Shown: piece by piece, positions 34,195 through 43,775 of the stretch
Position numbering within the stretch: the stretch's first letter is position 1
How the letters are laid out: each line of letters starts with the position of its first letter
Source: JACPYM01 sp031423495
GTDB taxonomy: Bacteria; Acidobacteriota; Blastocatellia; RBC074
Direction of reading: 5' to 3'
NCBI GenBank assembly: GCA_031423495.1
Contig: JANPFP010000137.1
Location: forward strand, 1-64,000
DNA: 64,000 nucleotides
Made by a program: the position numbers and the translations under genes
Notes under the pieces: generated by a model
Told to the model about the DNA's origin: nothing
Seen by the model: the letters and a program-made list of their open reading frames with translations, nothing else
Databases searched by the model: none

Positions 34195-37128
34195 ATGAAT
34201 TCGACTCAATTTTTTCGTAACGCACTGATCGCGCTGTGTTGCGCAATCGGACTGGCGTCGTCGCAAGCGTTGGCGCAATCGCAAGCCCTCAACGCGCAAA
34301 TCGAAGGCATCGTCACCGACGCCAATAACGCAGCGATTCCTAACGCAAAAGTTACCGCAGACAATCTGAATACGGGCGCGACCCGCGAAACGGTCAGCGA
34401 CAGTTCAGGTTTTTATCGCTTGCCGCTGTTGCCGCTCGGCGCTTATCGCGTTACTGCTGAAGCCGCCAGCTTTAAGAAACTCTCACGCGACGGCATTACG
34501 CTGACGACCGGACAAACCGCTACGATCAACTTGCAACTGCAAACCGGAGCCGTCACCGAAACCGTCACCATCACCAGTGACGCGCCCGTCGCCGACATCG
34601 CCAAAATTGACGTAGGTCGCGTGATGAATGAAGTCGAAGTCAAAAGCCTGCCGCTGGTTTCGCGCAACCCTTATAACTTCTCGTTGTTGCAAGCCAACGT
34701 CACCGGACGCCCGAATGAAGAGTTCGGCGTGCCCCGCATCAACGCGAATGGTTACGCGCGCCGTACCAATTACCAACTCGATGGCAACAACAATACGCAA
34801 ACCGACCGCGCAGGCATTCGCCTGATGCCGATCTCGGAAGTTTTCGTGAGCGAAGTGCAACTCGTTACGAACGGTTTCGCCGCTGAGTTCGGCGGTACGC
34901 CCGGCCTCGTGATGAACGCCGTCACGACCGCAGGCACGAACGCCTATCACGGTTCAGGTAGCTATCGCTTTCGCCGTACACCGTTTTCAGCGCGTCCATT
35001 TTTCTTTTCAGGTGTGAACCGTCCGCCCGCCGTCGTTGACGACATCACAGCGGCCATCGGCGGCCCAATCATCAAAGACAAGTGGCAATTTTTCACCGGC
35101 TATGAGCGCGTCAACCGCGATCTGGCGGGTCAGGCAAACCGCGTAGTTAACATCACCGCCGCCAATCAAGCCGCGCTCGTCACGGCGGGCGTACCCCAAA
35201 CGGCGTTCGTGCCTTCGATCCCAACCGCGCAGAAGGTGAATTTTTTTATCGTGCGCACCGACTATCAACTCAATAGCAAGCACAACTTGGTCGGACGCTA
35301 CAACGCCTTTCGCAACAACTCGCCGTTCAATATCACGGGCGGATTCAATACGCTCGAACGCAGCATTGATTTCGTAGACGCTTCTGATTCCGGCGCGGCG
35401 CAATTGATCTCGACCATCTCAAGCAATGTGCTGAATGAGTTCCGTTATCAATACGCGCGGCGCAATTCGCAAAATTTATCGAACGACAATTCGGGCAAAG
35501 GCATCACGGTCAACATCACCAACGTCGCCAATTTCGGCGCTCCGACGAACGATGTCGTGCAGCCGTTGCAAGTCTCGAATCAATTTCTTAACAACCTGAC
35601 CGTCACGCGCGGACAACATACGTTCAAGCTCGGCGGCGGATTCAATCGCATTCACGACCTGCGCCAATCGCGCGTGACGGCGATTTATACCTTCCCCACA
35701 CTGGCGGCTTATCTCGCGGCCAAAGCGGGCACGACGCCGCGCGGCTATGCGAATTACGCTGAAACTTTCGGCAATCCTGAAATTACTTATAACTCCGTCT
35801 TTTGGCATGGCTTCGCGCAAGACGATTGGAAAGTGACGAGTCGGCTGAAAATCAATTACGGCTTGCGCTATGATTTGTATAACGTGCCGAATGCAGATCC
35901 CAGCGCGCCGCTTGATCTGTCGCGCAATTTCAACATAGACAAAAACAATATCGCGCCGAGATTGGGCATTGTTTACGGCTTGCGCGAAGGCGACCGTCCG
36001 ACGGTCATCCGCGCCAGCGCCGGAGTTTATTTTGAAGCCCCGCTCGTAGACATTTATCGCAACGCCTTGCAAAACAGCGGCAGTCCGCGCTTCTTCGGTT
36101 TCACGCTGACTCCCACGGCAACGGGCGCTCCGGCGTTTCCGAACACGTTAGGTTCGTTGCCTGCGGGTACGACTTTGCCTGCGCAAAGTCCGCAAGCTGT
36201 CGCACCGGATTATCAAAATCTGTCGGCCTTTCACAGCAACCTTCAAATCGAACAGGCTTTGTCGAATAATTTTTCGGTGACGCTTGGTTACATTTTTTCG
36301 CGCGGCTCGCACATTCCGGTTTATCGCAACATCAACGTCATCAATCCGACCAGCACGCTGGCTGACGGCCGCCCGGTGTTTGCTTCAGCGGTGAACGCTA
36401 CGACACGGCGCAATCCGCAATTCAACAACATCTTCCTCGTCGAATCAGCCGCGAACTCAACTTATAACGCGGGCGTGTTGTCGCTGAACAAACGCTTTAG
36501 CAAGGGCTATCAGTTCAGCGCGAATTACACTTGGTCGCATTCGCTGGACGACGCGCCCGAACGCAATCTGGTCGCGTTGACCGAATACTCGCAATCCGAT
36601 CCGACCAATCGCCGCCGCGATTACGGCAATTCCGCCGCCGATCAACGGCATACGTTTGTGACGAGCTTTGTCGCCAAACCCGTCGTCGAAGTTTCAAATA
36701 AAGGGCTGAATTACTTTTTGAATCACAATCAGTTCAGCACCATCGTCACGGCGAACAGCGGCGAAGTCTTCAACATCGTCGCCAACCGCGATCTCAATTT
36801 CGACGGCATCAATGGCTCTGATCGGCCTTTATTCATTGGCCGCAACACAGGCCGCACGCCGAAACAATACAACTGGGATTTTCGCTATGCGCGTGTCATC
36901 AAACTGACCGAACGCTTCAACGTCGAAGTCTTCGGCGAGTTCACCAACCTCTGGAATCGCAACAGCATCTTCTCGCTGAATGGCACGGTCACGACCGATT
37001 TGTTAGGCCAGATTTTAGATGGCACGACAGTAACGAATACGCTGCCGAACTTCCGCACGCGGGCGGGCGCTGCGCCTTCGTCGTTGGAAAGCCGCCAGTT
37101 TCAGATGGGCTTCAAGCTAAACTTTTAG
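34195..37128 (+). CDS. TonB-dependent receptor with CarboxypepD-type N-terminal domain
   Basis: 977 residues, ATG 34195 with AAGGAG. Signal peptide 1-28 (ALIALCCAIGLASSQALAQ). A CarboxypepD_reg-like domain (about 35-125; IEGIVTDANNAAIPNAKV), then a plug (about 130-240; VPRINANGYARRTNYQLDG, TNGFAAEFGGTPGLVMNAVT) and a beta-barrel ending in a strand FQMGFKLNF typical of outer-membrane porins. In this phylum such Oar-like receptors are thought to take up large carbohydrates or peptides; the substrate is not shown. No ABC or TonB genes nearby. Confidence 0.92.
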   Translation: MNSTQFFRNALIALCCAIGLASSQALAQSQALNAQIEGIVTDANNAAIPNAKVTADNLNTGATRETVSDSSGFYRLPLLPLGAYRVTAEAASFKKLSRDGITLTTGQTATINLQLQTGAVTETVTITSDAPVADIAKIDVGRVMNEVEVKSLPLVSRNPYNFSLLQANVTGRPNEEFGVPRINANGYARRTNYQLDGNNNTQTDRAGIRLMPISEVFVSEVQLVTNGFAAEFGGTPGLVMNAVTTAGTNAYHGSGSYRFRRTPFSARPFFFSGVNRPPAVVDDITAAIGGPIIKDKWQFFTGYERVNRDLAGQANRVVNITAANQAALVTAGVPQTAFVPSIPTAQKVNFFIVRTDYQLNSKHNLVGRYNAFRNNSPFNITGGFNTLERSIDFVDASDSGAAQLISTISSNVLNEFRYQYARRNSQNLSNDNSGKGITVNITNVANFGAPTNDVVQPLQVSNQFLNNLTVTRGQHTFKLGGGFNRIHDLRQSRVTAIYTFPTLAAYLAAKAGTTPRGYANYAETFGNPEITYNSVFWHGFAQDDWKVTSRLKINYGLRYDLYNVPNADPSAPLDLSRNFNIDKNNIAPRLGIVYGLREGDRPTVIRASAGVYFEAPLVDIYRNALQNSGSPRFFGFTLTPTATGAPAFPNTLGSLPAGTTLPAQSPQAVAPDYQNLSAFHSNLQIEQALSNNFSVTLGYIFSRGSHIPVYRNINVINPTSTLADGRPVFASAVNATTRRNPQFNNIFLVESAANSTYNAGVLSLNKRFSKGYQFSANYTWSHSLDDAPERNLVALTEYSQSDPTNRRRDYGNSAADQRHTFVTSFVAKPVVEVSNKGLNYFLNHNQFSTIVTANSGEVFNIVANRDLNFDGINGSDRPLFIGRNTGRTPKQYNWDFRYARVIKLTERFNVEVFGEFTNLWNRNSIFSLNGTVTTDLLGQILDGTTVTNTLPNFRTRAGAAPSSLESRQFQMGFKLNF

Positions 37129-37150
37129 GCTGCGCACCACTGGCAATCAG

Positions 37151-37227
37151 CCATTCTTCATTCTCAATTCTTCGACAAGAAAGCCTTTTTACCTGTCAAA
37201 GAATGGAGAATAGAGAATGAAGAATGG
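37151..37227. repeat. Inverted repeat after the TonB receptor
   Basis: Arms 37151-37165 and 37213-37227 (CCATTCTTCATTCTC and its complement). The right half (37186-37227) is also the left end of the cassette bounded by inverted repeats at 37186-37674. Confidence 0.8.
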
Positions 37228-37674
37228 CTTTCCTTAAACGGTAAGGAAAAAACTTATGGAAGAAACGAAAGATAAAAAGCCGAATCCAGTCCGTGATAAA
37301 TCGTTTGCCTTCGCGCTACGCATCATCAAGCTCTATAAATATCTCACAACCGAAAAGCTGGAATACGTAATGAGCAAATACATGCTCAACGCGGGAACGA
37401 ACATCGGCGCTTATGTTGAATCGGCTCAACAATCACCCGACCGATTCGACTTTCAGCGCGAAACGGGAGCCGCCCTGCAAAACGCCGCCTGAACGGAATA
37501 CTGGTTAAAGCTGCTGCACCAGAGTGACTACCTGACGCAGCAAGAATTTGATTCGGTCTTTGCGGATGCCGATGAATTGGTAAGCCTGCTGATTTCTATC
37601 GTCAAATCATCAAAACGCACGCCGTGACATCTGGCATTTCCATTCTTCATTCTTCATTCTTTGACAGGTAAAAA
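37186..37674. mobile_element. Candidate cassette bounded by inverted repeats carrying a four-helix-bundle gene
   Basis: Left end TTTTTACCTGTCAAAGAATG (37186-37205) and right end, its perfect 20-bp complement (37655-37674), enclose 489 bp. The match continues imperfectly through the CATTCTTCATTC tracts. The only cargo is the four-helix-bundle pseudogene at 37256-37627. No transposase inside, so it would be non-autonomous. Target-site duplications were not found. Confidence 0.45.
37256..37627 (+). pseudogene. Four-helix bundle protein (23S rRNA intervening-sequence type), nonsense codon
   Basis: ATG 37256 with AAGGA RBS. N-terminal part reads DKSFAFALRIIKLYKYLTT, SKYMLNAGTNIGAYVES, the family's first helices. 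An in-frame TGA at 37490-37492 interrupts; after it the same frame continues as TEYWLKLLHQSDYLTQQEFD up to TGA at 37627, the typical second half. A CGA to TGA change explains the stop. The segment before the stop (SPDRFDFQRETGAALQNAA) is less family-like, so more than one change may have occurred. Related proteins also serve as Avd in diversity-generating retroelements; no reverse transcriptase is present. Confidence 0.8.
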
Positions 37675-37692
37675 CACCGACGACCAAGACCC

Positions 37693-39186
37693 ATGGCTTC
37701 TTCCAAACCACCAACTACACCAAAATTTCCCGCGCCGATTTATAAAGAAACCGTCCTCACGCATATTTTCGCTGACGGACAAAAACACTTTCTCGAACCG
37801 TTGCTGCATATTCATTACGCGCATTGCGTGATGCTGGCGCGGCAGCGCATTGTCACGCGCGCCGAAGCCAAAACCATTCTGCGCGGACTCGACAAACTCA
37901 ATCGGCCAAAGATCGCGACGGCCAAATATGATGGCTCGGTCGAAGACCTTTATTTTTATGTTGAGCGCGAACTCTCTGACCTGATTGGCGAAGAGATCGC
38001 GGGCAAGTTGCACATTGCGCGCAGCCGCAACGACATTGACGTAACGCTTTATCGCATGAAATTGCGCGGCGAGCTTTTGGCGTTGCTGGATGATTACGCG
38101 ACGTTGCGCACGGCGTTAACGACGCTGGCAAAAAAACATCTCACGACCGTGATGCCCGCGCATACGCACACGCAACCCGCGCAGCCCACGACGCTGGCGC
38201 ATTACCTGTGCGCCGCGCTCGAATTCGTCAGCCGCGATGTTGTGCGCTTGCAAGCGGCTTATGCCAACGTCAATCGCAATCCGCTGGGAGCCTGCGCGAT
38301 CACGACCACGGGCTTCCCCATCAAACGCGAAACGACGGCGCAGTTGTTGGGCTTTGAAGGGCTGGTCGAAAATTCTTATTACGCGGTGGGCGGCATTGAT
38401 TACTTGCTTGAGACGATGAGTGCGATAGCAACTGCGGCGGTGTCGCTCGGCAAGTTCACGCAGGATTTGTTGCTGTGGGCGACGCAGGAATTCGCGTTCA
38501 TCACGTTGAATGACGGCTTTGTGCAGACGAGTTCGATCATGCCGCAGAAACGCAACCCAGTAGCGCTCGAACACGTACGCATCCAACTCAGCAAGGCGTT
38601 CGGACAAGCGCAAGCCGTGATGACGACGGCGCACAATACGCCCTTCGGCGACATCAACGATTCTGAAGACCCATTGCAACCGTTGGTTTATCAAACCTTC
38701 AGCGATGCGCGGCGTGCCGTACGCTTGCTGGCAGGTGCGCTCGACGCCGTGATCGTGAACAAAGAAGCGTTAAAACAAAAAGCCGCTGGCAGCTTTCTCA
38801 CGATGACTGAATTGGCGGATACCTTAGTGCGCAAAGAAGGATTGAGTTTCAAACTCGCCCATCGCCTCGTAGCCCAAACCGCCAAGCGCATGCCGAGCGC
38901 ACAAGTTACGCACGAACAAATCGTCACGGCCTTGCAAGACATCGCCCTCGCCTTGTTGGGCAAACCGCTCAAATCAAAACGACAGGAATTGTTGCAAGCT
39001 CTCTCGCCGTTGAATTTCGTGCAAGTGCGTACGGTCATCGGCGGCACGGCCCCTAAAATCGTCGCGCAATTTCTGAAGCGGCAAACCATACAAGCGCGGC
39101 AAGTGCAACGCTGGCTCAAAGCCAAACACGCTGCGCTTGCTGCGTTCCCAGCCAAAATTACGCTAGCCCGCAAACAATTAGGCTAA
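37693..39186 (+). CDS. argH: Argininosuccinate lyase
   Basis: 497 residues. Fumarate lyase superfamily: ARSRNDID (109-116), HTHTQPAQPTT (157-167), and the signature SSIMPQKRNP (280-289). GGTAPK near the end resembles the ASL C-terminal segment. Cleaves argininosuccinate to arginine and fumarate in arginine synthesis. Compared with E. coli ArgH it is slightly longer with an extended C-terminal tail, as in several Acidobacteriota. Other arg genes are absent here. The next gene converges and the two share the hairpin at 39189-39256. No RBS is obvious before ATG 37693. A related lyase function cannot be excluded. Confidence 0.85.
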   Translation: MASSKPPTTPKFPAPIYKETVLTHIFADGQKHFLEPLLHIHYAHCVMLARQRIVTRAEAKTILRGLDKLNRPKIATAKYDGSVEDLYFYVERELSDLIGEEIAGKLHIARSRNDIDVTLYRMKLRGELLALLDDYATLRTALTTLAKKHLTTVMPAHTHTQPAQPTTLAHYLCAALEFVSRDVVRLQAAYANVNRNPLGACAITTTGFPIKRETTAQLLGFEGLVENSYYAVGGIDYLLETMSAIATAAVSLGKFTQDLLLWATQEFAFITLNDGFVQTSSIMPQKRNPVALEHVRIQLSKAFGQAQAVMTTAHNTPFGDINDSEDPLQPLVYQTFSDARRAVRLLAGALDAVIVNKEALKQKAAGSFLTMTELADTLVRKEGLSFKLAHRLVAQTAKRMPSAQVTHEQIVTALQDIALALLGKPLKSKRQELLQALSPLNFVQVRTVIGGTAPKIVAQFLKRQTIQARQVQRWLKAKHAALAAFPAKITLARKQLG

Positions 39187-39188
39187 GC

Positions 39189-39256
39189 ATGTAGTCCCGC
39201 CTTCAGGCGAAATGTCTCGTTTAGTGAATACATTCCGCCTGAAGGCGGGACTACAT
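39189..39256. terminator. 26-bp-arm hairpin between convergent genes
   Basis: Arms 39189-39214 and 39231-39256 match with one mismatch. Lies directly after argH and before the end of the LamG gene, so it can stop both. It is also a second copy of the repeat family at 24148-24204. Confidence 0.8.
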
Positions 39257-39275
39257 GCGCTATACGACCGCTTCC

Positions 39276-42017
39276 TCACTTGCGCGGCGACATCACGCGA
39301 TTGCGCGGTGCGACGCTTCTGACCATTGGCGTTTGTCCGTTGATAGTTTCAGCCGTTGGCGCGACCAGCACGAAATCGGCGCGGTTGTCTTGCGTATCCT
39401 GTGGCTGCGTGGTCGTAACAAACCTGCGGACAAAAGCATGCTCGGCTAACGAACCGTTCAGCAAGAACAACGGCGCTCCCTCAGAGAAATTGGTGAAGCT
39501 CGTGCCTGCGGCATCCAGCCGATTCGTCGTCGTTGGCAATCCTGCAAATAACGATACGCCCGTCGCACTCTCGAACGGCAAGACGGCTTGTTGTTGATCG
39601 GGTATCACGCCGTTCGTGCGCTGCGCCGTAACACTCAACGAATAGGCCGAACCCGCTACGAGATAGGTTCCGTATGGCGCGATCACCTGATCGGCAGTCA
39701 ACGCAAAGCTCAAAACCTCTTTGCCGCTTTTACTCGCCAGCGCCAGCGTCAGTCCATTGGTATTGATTGGAGTCGCACCGTGATTAAACAACTCAACGTA
39801 CCAATCGTTCGCACCGCCCGGCCCTGACAAACGAAAGGCGCTGATGAGCAACGTACGCGCAGTCAAAGGCGTGACGGTCGGTGCTTCGGTTTCGTTCAAC
39901 GATTCAAGTGTGATGGATGAACTCAGTTCGGATTGCTGCGCCAACACTTCGTCTGCGATTTGCGGAATCACACAACGCCCCAAGCGTCCTGCTTTGAAAA
40001 TATCCAACGCATCGGCAGTAGTCAGCGCGCGGCTGTAAATTTCGAGTTCGTCGAGTTGACCGGTGAAAGGTTTGGTTTTGTCTACGTTGATGCAGACATC
40101 GTTGCCCAACACGAGATTGGCCGTATTGGAAACATTGGTTTGCGAAGCCCTGATCTGGCTGCGTTCCAGCACGCCGTCCAGATAAAGCCGCATCGTTACG
40201 CCTTGTCGCACGATCATCACGTGATGAAACGTACCGTCGTTGATGGTCTTGTCAGATTTCAGCAAGTTATAAGTCGCGCCGTCTTCCTGATCGAGTTCGA
40301 GCAACAACTGTCCATCAATCGTGCGTACGCTCCAAAAACTGGAATGGTCACACAGCGCGCGCTTGCCCAACACGGCTTCGATACGCTTTGACTTGGTACT
40401 CATCCAAAAGCCCAGCGTGAAATCAGCCTTGCCGAAATTTCCTAAGGTCGCATTCAGCTTCACGGCATCATTCACGCCGTCAAAGCTAAAGCCCTGGCCG
40501 ACTTTGCCCAGCGCGAAAGCTACGCCGTTTTGCAACGTGCCGTTATGCGTGCGGAGTGAATCATTCGCATTGCCCTCGCCGCGATACCACGCCGCCAATC
40601 CGCTCGGCGCTGTCGAACACACTTGATTCACCGTCAAGCTGAACAAACGCGTCGTGATGGTTCCGCAGTTGTCGGTCGCCTTGACCGTGACGGAATAAGT
40701 GCCAACCAGAGTTGTAGTCGGAATCGTGACGGCACCTGTCGTCGCGTTAATAGTGGCATTCGTCACGCCTGTGACGGTCAAGCTCGCAATCGTTCCGTTA
40801 TCGCTGGGCGCGAGCGTGGGCGTGACAGTTGCGCCTTTCTCAACTGGCACAGTCGTCGTCGGATAAGCGCCCAACGTCGGCGCAACGTTCGCCGTCACGT
40901 TCACTGTCAGCGTAGCCGTCGTCGTCAGCTTGCCATCGCTCACCGATAGCCCGACGGCATTGGCTCCGACGACTGCGTTGCAATTCGCCGCCACCAGCGC
41001 CGTGGTCGCGCCATTTGTGTTGGCGATATTGCTGACACTCAATCCGGCAGGGGCGCTCACTACTTTTACCGTCAGACTATTCGTGGCTGTTTGTTCGTCA
41101 CTCACCGTCGCCATCGTCATCGTCGTGGCCGGGCTACCCTGTTGCCGCGTCAGCCCAAGACCGCCGCGTTCAACCGTCACCATCGGCGCAGAATTATAAC
41201 AACGCGGCGTATCACCCGAATTGGCGATGGTCTCGACTTCGGCAGGCGTGAGTGCGCGGTTATAAATGCTGAACTCGTCAATCCTGCCGTTGAAAAGATC
41301 TTTCGGCGCGCGACTGATGACGGCAGGCGATCGTCCACCCAACCTGAGCGAGCCAGTAGTCATAGGCATCCTGCCGCGCAAGCCCGTCAAGCTACGTTTC
41401 ACTTTGCCGTTGATAAAAGTCTTCGCTGTCGTGCCGTCAAACGTCATGGCGACATGCGTCCAGGTGTTGAGCGGAACCGCGCCGCCGCCGTCTACCCAAC
41501 TCAGATAATCGTCCGGCAAGCCGATGATGCCATTGATTGCGAAGGCCAGATTGCCGACAGGAATTTTTCCGCCGCCGCCGTTCGGCCCCCTGATCGCAAT
41601 TTCGTAATGATAAGTGCCAGACGGCTCAGTCTCTTTGGCGGCAATTAAATCGAAGTTGCCATCGCGTAAAGTTGGATAAACCCAGACCTCCAGTGTGATG
41701 TTTTGCGGATTCAGGCTGTTAGCGTCCGGCACGACGACTTCGCCCGTGCCGTCAAAGTTGAACGCACGTCCATTGCGTCCGGCGGCATAGGTTACGCCTC
41801 CGACAGCCCCGCCGTTATTGCTCCCGCCCGCATCGCCCGTCGTACCTTCGCCGCGAAACCACGACACCAGGCCGGGTGCGGGATTAACGCAGGCAGCTTG
41901 TTGCGCAGCAGCTTTTACCCCGTGAATGCGCGAGCGAATCGCAGTAAAACCCATCCACAAACTTGTGACAGCCAGTGCGACAAAAAGTTTACGGCTTACG
42001 TGATTACAAATTTTCAT
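39276..42017 (-). CDS. Secreted double LamG (concanavalin-like) protein with lamin-tail domain
   Basis: 913 residues from ATG 42017 (AGAAGG, 6 nt). Signal peptide in 1-38. LamG domain 1 at about 45-265 (GLVSWFRGEGTTGDAGGSN, ITLEVWVYPTL, GRIDEFSIYNRALT), two Ig/cadherin-like repeats (about 270-470), LamG domain 2 at about 475-690 (GLAAWYRGEGNANDS, GQLDELEIYSRALT) and a lamin-tail domain near 730-880 (LISAFRLSGPGGANDWYVEL). A surface or secreted binding protein, ligand unknown. It lacks the TIGR03437 end present in other exported proteins of the window. Confidence 0.9.
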   Translation of the reverse strand: MKICNHVSRKLFVALAVTSLWMGFTAIRSRIHGVKAAAQQAACVNPAPGLVSWFRGEGTTGDAGGSNNGGAVGGVTYAAGRNGRAFNFDGTGEVVVPDANSLNPQNITLEVWVYPTLRDGNFDLIAAKETEPSGTYHYEIAIRGPNGGGGKIPVGNLAFAINGIIGLPDDYLSWVDGGGAVPLNTWTHVAMTFDGTTAKTFINGKVKRSLTGLRGRMPMTTGSLRLGGRSPAVISRAPKDLFNGRIDEFSIYNRALTPAEVETIANSGDTPRCYNSAPMVTVERGGLGLTRQQGSPATTMTMATVSDEQTATNSLTVKVVSAPAGLSVSNIANTNGATTALVAANCNAVVGANAVGLSVSDGKLTTTATLTVNVTANVAPTLGAYPTTTVPVEKGATVTPTLAPSDNGTIASLTVTGVTNATINATTGAVTIPTTTLVGTYSVTVKATDNCGTITTRLFSLTVNQVCSTAPSGLAAWYRGEGNANDSLRTHNGTLQNGVAFALGKVGQGFSFDGVNDAVKLNATLGNFGKADFTLGFWMSTKSKRIEAVLGKRALCDHSSFWSVRTIDGQLLLELDQEDGATYNLLKSDKTINDGTFHHVMIVRQGVTMRLYLDGVLERSQIRASQTNVSNTANLVLGNDVCINVDKTKPFTGQLDELEIYSRALTTADALDIFKAGRLGRCVIPQIADEVLAQQSELSSSITLESLNETEAPTVTPLTARTLLISAFRLSGPGGANDWYVELFNHGATPINTNGLTLALASKSGKEVLSFALTADQVIAPYGTYLVAGSAYSLSVTAQRTNGVIPDQQQAVLPFESATGVSLFAGLPTTTNRLDAAGTSFTNFSEGAPLFLLNGSLAEHAFVRRFVTTTQPQDTQDNRADFVLVAPTAETINGQTPMVRSVAPRNRVMSPRK

Positions 42018-42416
42018 GTTCAACCTTCTTCAGGTGGTTCCTTTATGTTGAGATCGTTGACCCGCTCTGCCTGACCGCCCGCTTGCGTGCAGCGCTGCCA
42101 AGACTGCGCGGTCGCAGCCATTCGGTTGATGGTCGGTTGCAATGCCCGGCTATTAACGAATGAAAAGCCTGACAGAGAAACAACCTGATAGCTTTAGCGC
42201 GCCAGGTTACCCGCGACGCAAGCCGAAAAATGATGTTGAATTCGATGTGTGATTAGCGACGCGGAGGGCGCGTCATCAATTTGCTTGGCTTCAAGGGATA
42301 GGAAGTTGGGAATGCCAGACCGTTGCAAGCTGTCTGACCAAGCGCGAGCAAAATAGGTAACTTATGAAATTATGTCTATCAGGACTTTCACTAGGGGCAG
42401 AGGGAGCGCGGCTTAC
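42018..42416. other. Intergenic region without recognised gene
   Basis: About 400 bp between the start of the LamG gene and the stop of the ClpX-like gene (both minus). It should hold the LamG promoter. No ORF, strong hairpin or repeat was noticed. Confidence 0.4.
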
Positions 42417-43775
42417 TCACGCGCGCTTGCGCAAGACGCTCTGCAATCCGTCGGGCGTCAGGTCAACCATCACTTCGGCGTGCGAGAGGCGACCGAAATG
42501 ATCGAAGGCGGCTTGTTCCAACGCGGCCACGAGATTGGCGTGCAAGCCGCGCGCGCCCGTACCGCGTTTCTGGCTGCGTTCGATCAGGTATTCTATCGCG
42601 CGCTCACTGACCGAAAGGTTCAACCCTTCGATGGCGAACTCGCGCACGAATTGCGGCAAGATGTTGTCGCACAAAATCAGTCGCAACGTAGCCGCGTCCA
42701 GCGGATGAAAGCGTACGATGCGGCCAAAGCGTCCCATCAGTTCGGGCATGAAACCGTACCGCTGAAAGCTCTCAACTTCTTCCATCGGCGCGTCGGCGCT
42801 GACCGAAGCCTCACCGAAGCCAATGCCTTTGTTTTGTTTTTTGAGAATCGAATCCATCCCTGAAAAAGTACCGCAGGCGATGAAAGGCAAGTCACGCGTA
42901 GAAAGCGGCGCGCGCGCGCCAAAGGCTGAATGACCGAAATCCATCGGAACCATGACTTCGGTGCCTTCGAGCAACTTGAGCATTTCGCGTTGCACGCCGT
43001 AACCCGACACGTCTTTCGTCGTGCCTTCGCCCGAAAAGCGCGCGTTGCTGGTCGAAGAAGCCAGCTTGTCGAATTCGTCAAGACAGACGACACCGCATTG
43101 CGCCATATAAAGATTGTGCTCCGCCGCAAAGACCAGCCGCGTCAAAATTGTGTGTATGTCATCGCCGACATAACCCGCTTCGGTAAAACTCGTCACGTCC
43201 ACGATCAAGGTAGGCAATTGAAAAAGCTGTTTGAACAGCGATTCGACCAAAAAAGTTTTGCCGCAACCCGTCGGCCCTACGAGCAAGGTGTTTTGCTTCG
43301 GCGGCAACTGCGTACGCTCTTCGCCTTCGACGTGCAAACGTTTCAAACGGCGTATGTGACGATAGGCCATCAACGACAAGGCGCGGCGCGGTTCGTCTTG
43401 TCCCTTGTAACCAAGCTCGCCCAGCTTCTCAAAAATTTCAGGCGGCGCAATCAAGGGCAAGGCGGCGACGAATTCGATCATCTCAGATTTCTGCCGTTCG
43501 TCGTGTTGCGACATGGCTTCAATTTCTGCTTCGGCAGAAAGCATATCGAGTGTCCCTTGGCCGCCTTCCCACAGCGCCGCCGCATCAATCTCGTCATCGT
43601 CCCAGCCGAACACATCGTTATGATCGAAATCAGGCTCGTCGTCGTTGGCCGCTTTGCGCGGCGGAGCAGGCGGTGCCGGGGGCATGGCTGGTGTATCGGA
43701 GTCGTTGCGCACTTCGTTATTTTCGCTCGCCTGGTCAGTGGCCTTATCAGTTAATGGGTCAGTCGGATAATTCAA
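42417..43775 (-). CDS. ClpX-like AAA+ ATPase lacking the zinc-binding domain
   Basis: 452 residues from TTG 43775, supported by AGGAGG six bases upstream. Residues 1-95 are acidic and proline-rich and have no Cys4 zinc domain. The AAA+ core has Walker A GPTGCGKT (167-174), pore loop GYVG (201-204), Walker B VVCLDEFDK (229-237), the DVSGYGVQREMLKLLEGT segment typical of ClpX, and GIGFG (317-321) at the position of the IGF loop that contacts ClpP. A C-terminal small domain follows. It may be a ClpX paralogue with its own adaptor region. It is not the housekeeping ClpX, as neither clpP nor tig is adjacent. Confidence 0.85.
   Translation of the reverse strand: MNYPTDPLTDKATDQASENNEVRNDSDTPAMPPAPPAPPRKAANDDEPDFDHNDVFGWDDDEIDAAALWEGGQGTLDMLSAEAEIEAMSQHDERQKSEMIEFVAALPLIAPPEIFEKLGELGYKGQDEPRRALSLMAYRHIRRLKRLHVEGEERTQLPPKQNTLLVGPTGCGKTFLVESLFKQLFQLPTLIVDVTSFTEAGYVGDDIHTILTRLVFAAEHNLYMAQCGVVCLDEFDKLASSTSNARFSGEGTTKDVSGYGVQREMLKLLEGTEVMVPMDFGHSAFGARAPLSTRDLPFIACGTFSGMDSILKKQNKGIGFGEASVSADAPMEEVESFQRYGFMPELMGRFGRIVRFHPLDAATLRLILCDNILPQFVREFAIEGLNLSVSERAIEYLIERSQKRGTGARGLHANLVAALEQAAFDHFGRLSHAEVMVDLTPDGLQSVLRKRA

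Noticed and set aside
37490..37492. In-frame TGA as a possible selenocysteine or recoded codon
   Set aside because: The family has Arg here, no SECIS-like hairpin follows, and all other genes in the window use TGA as stop.
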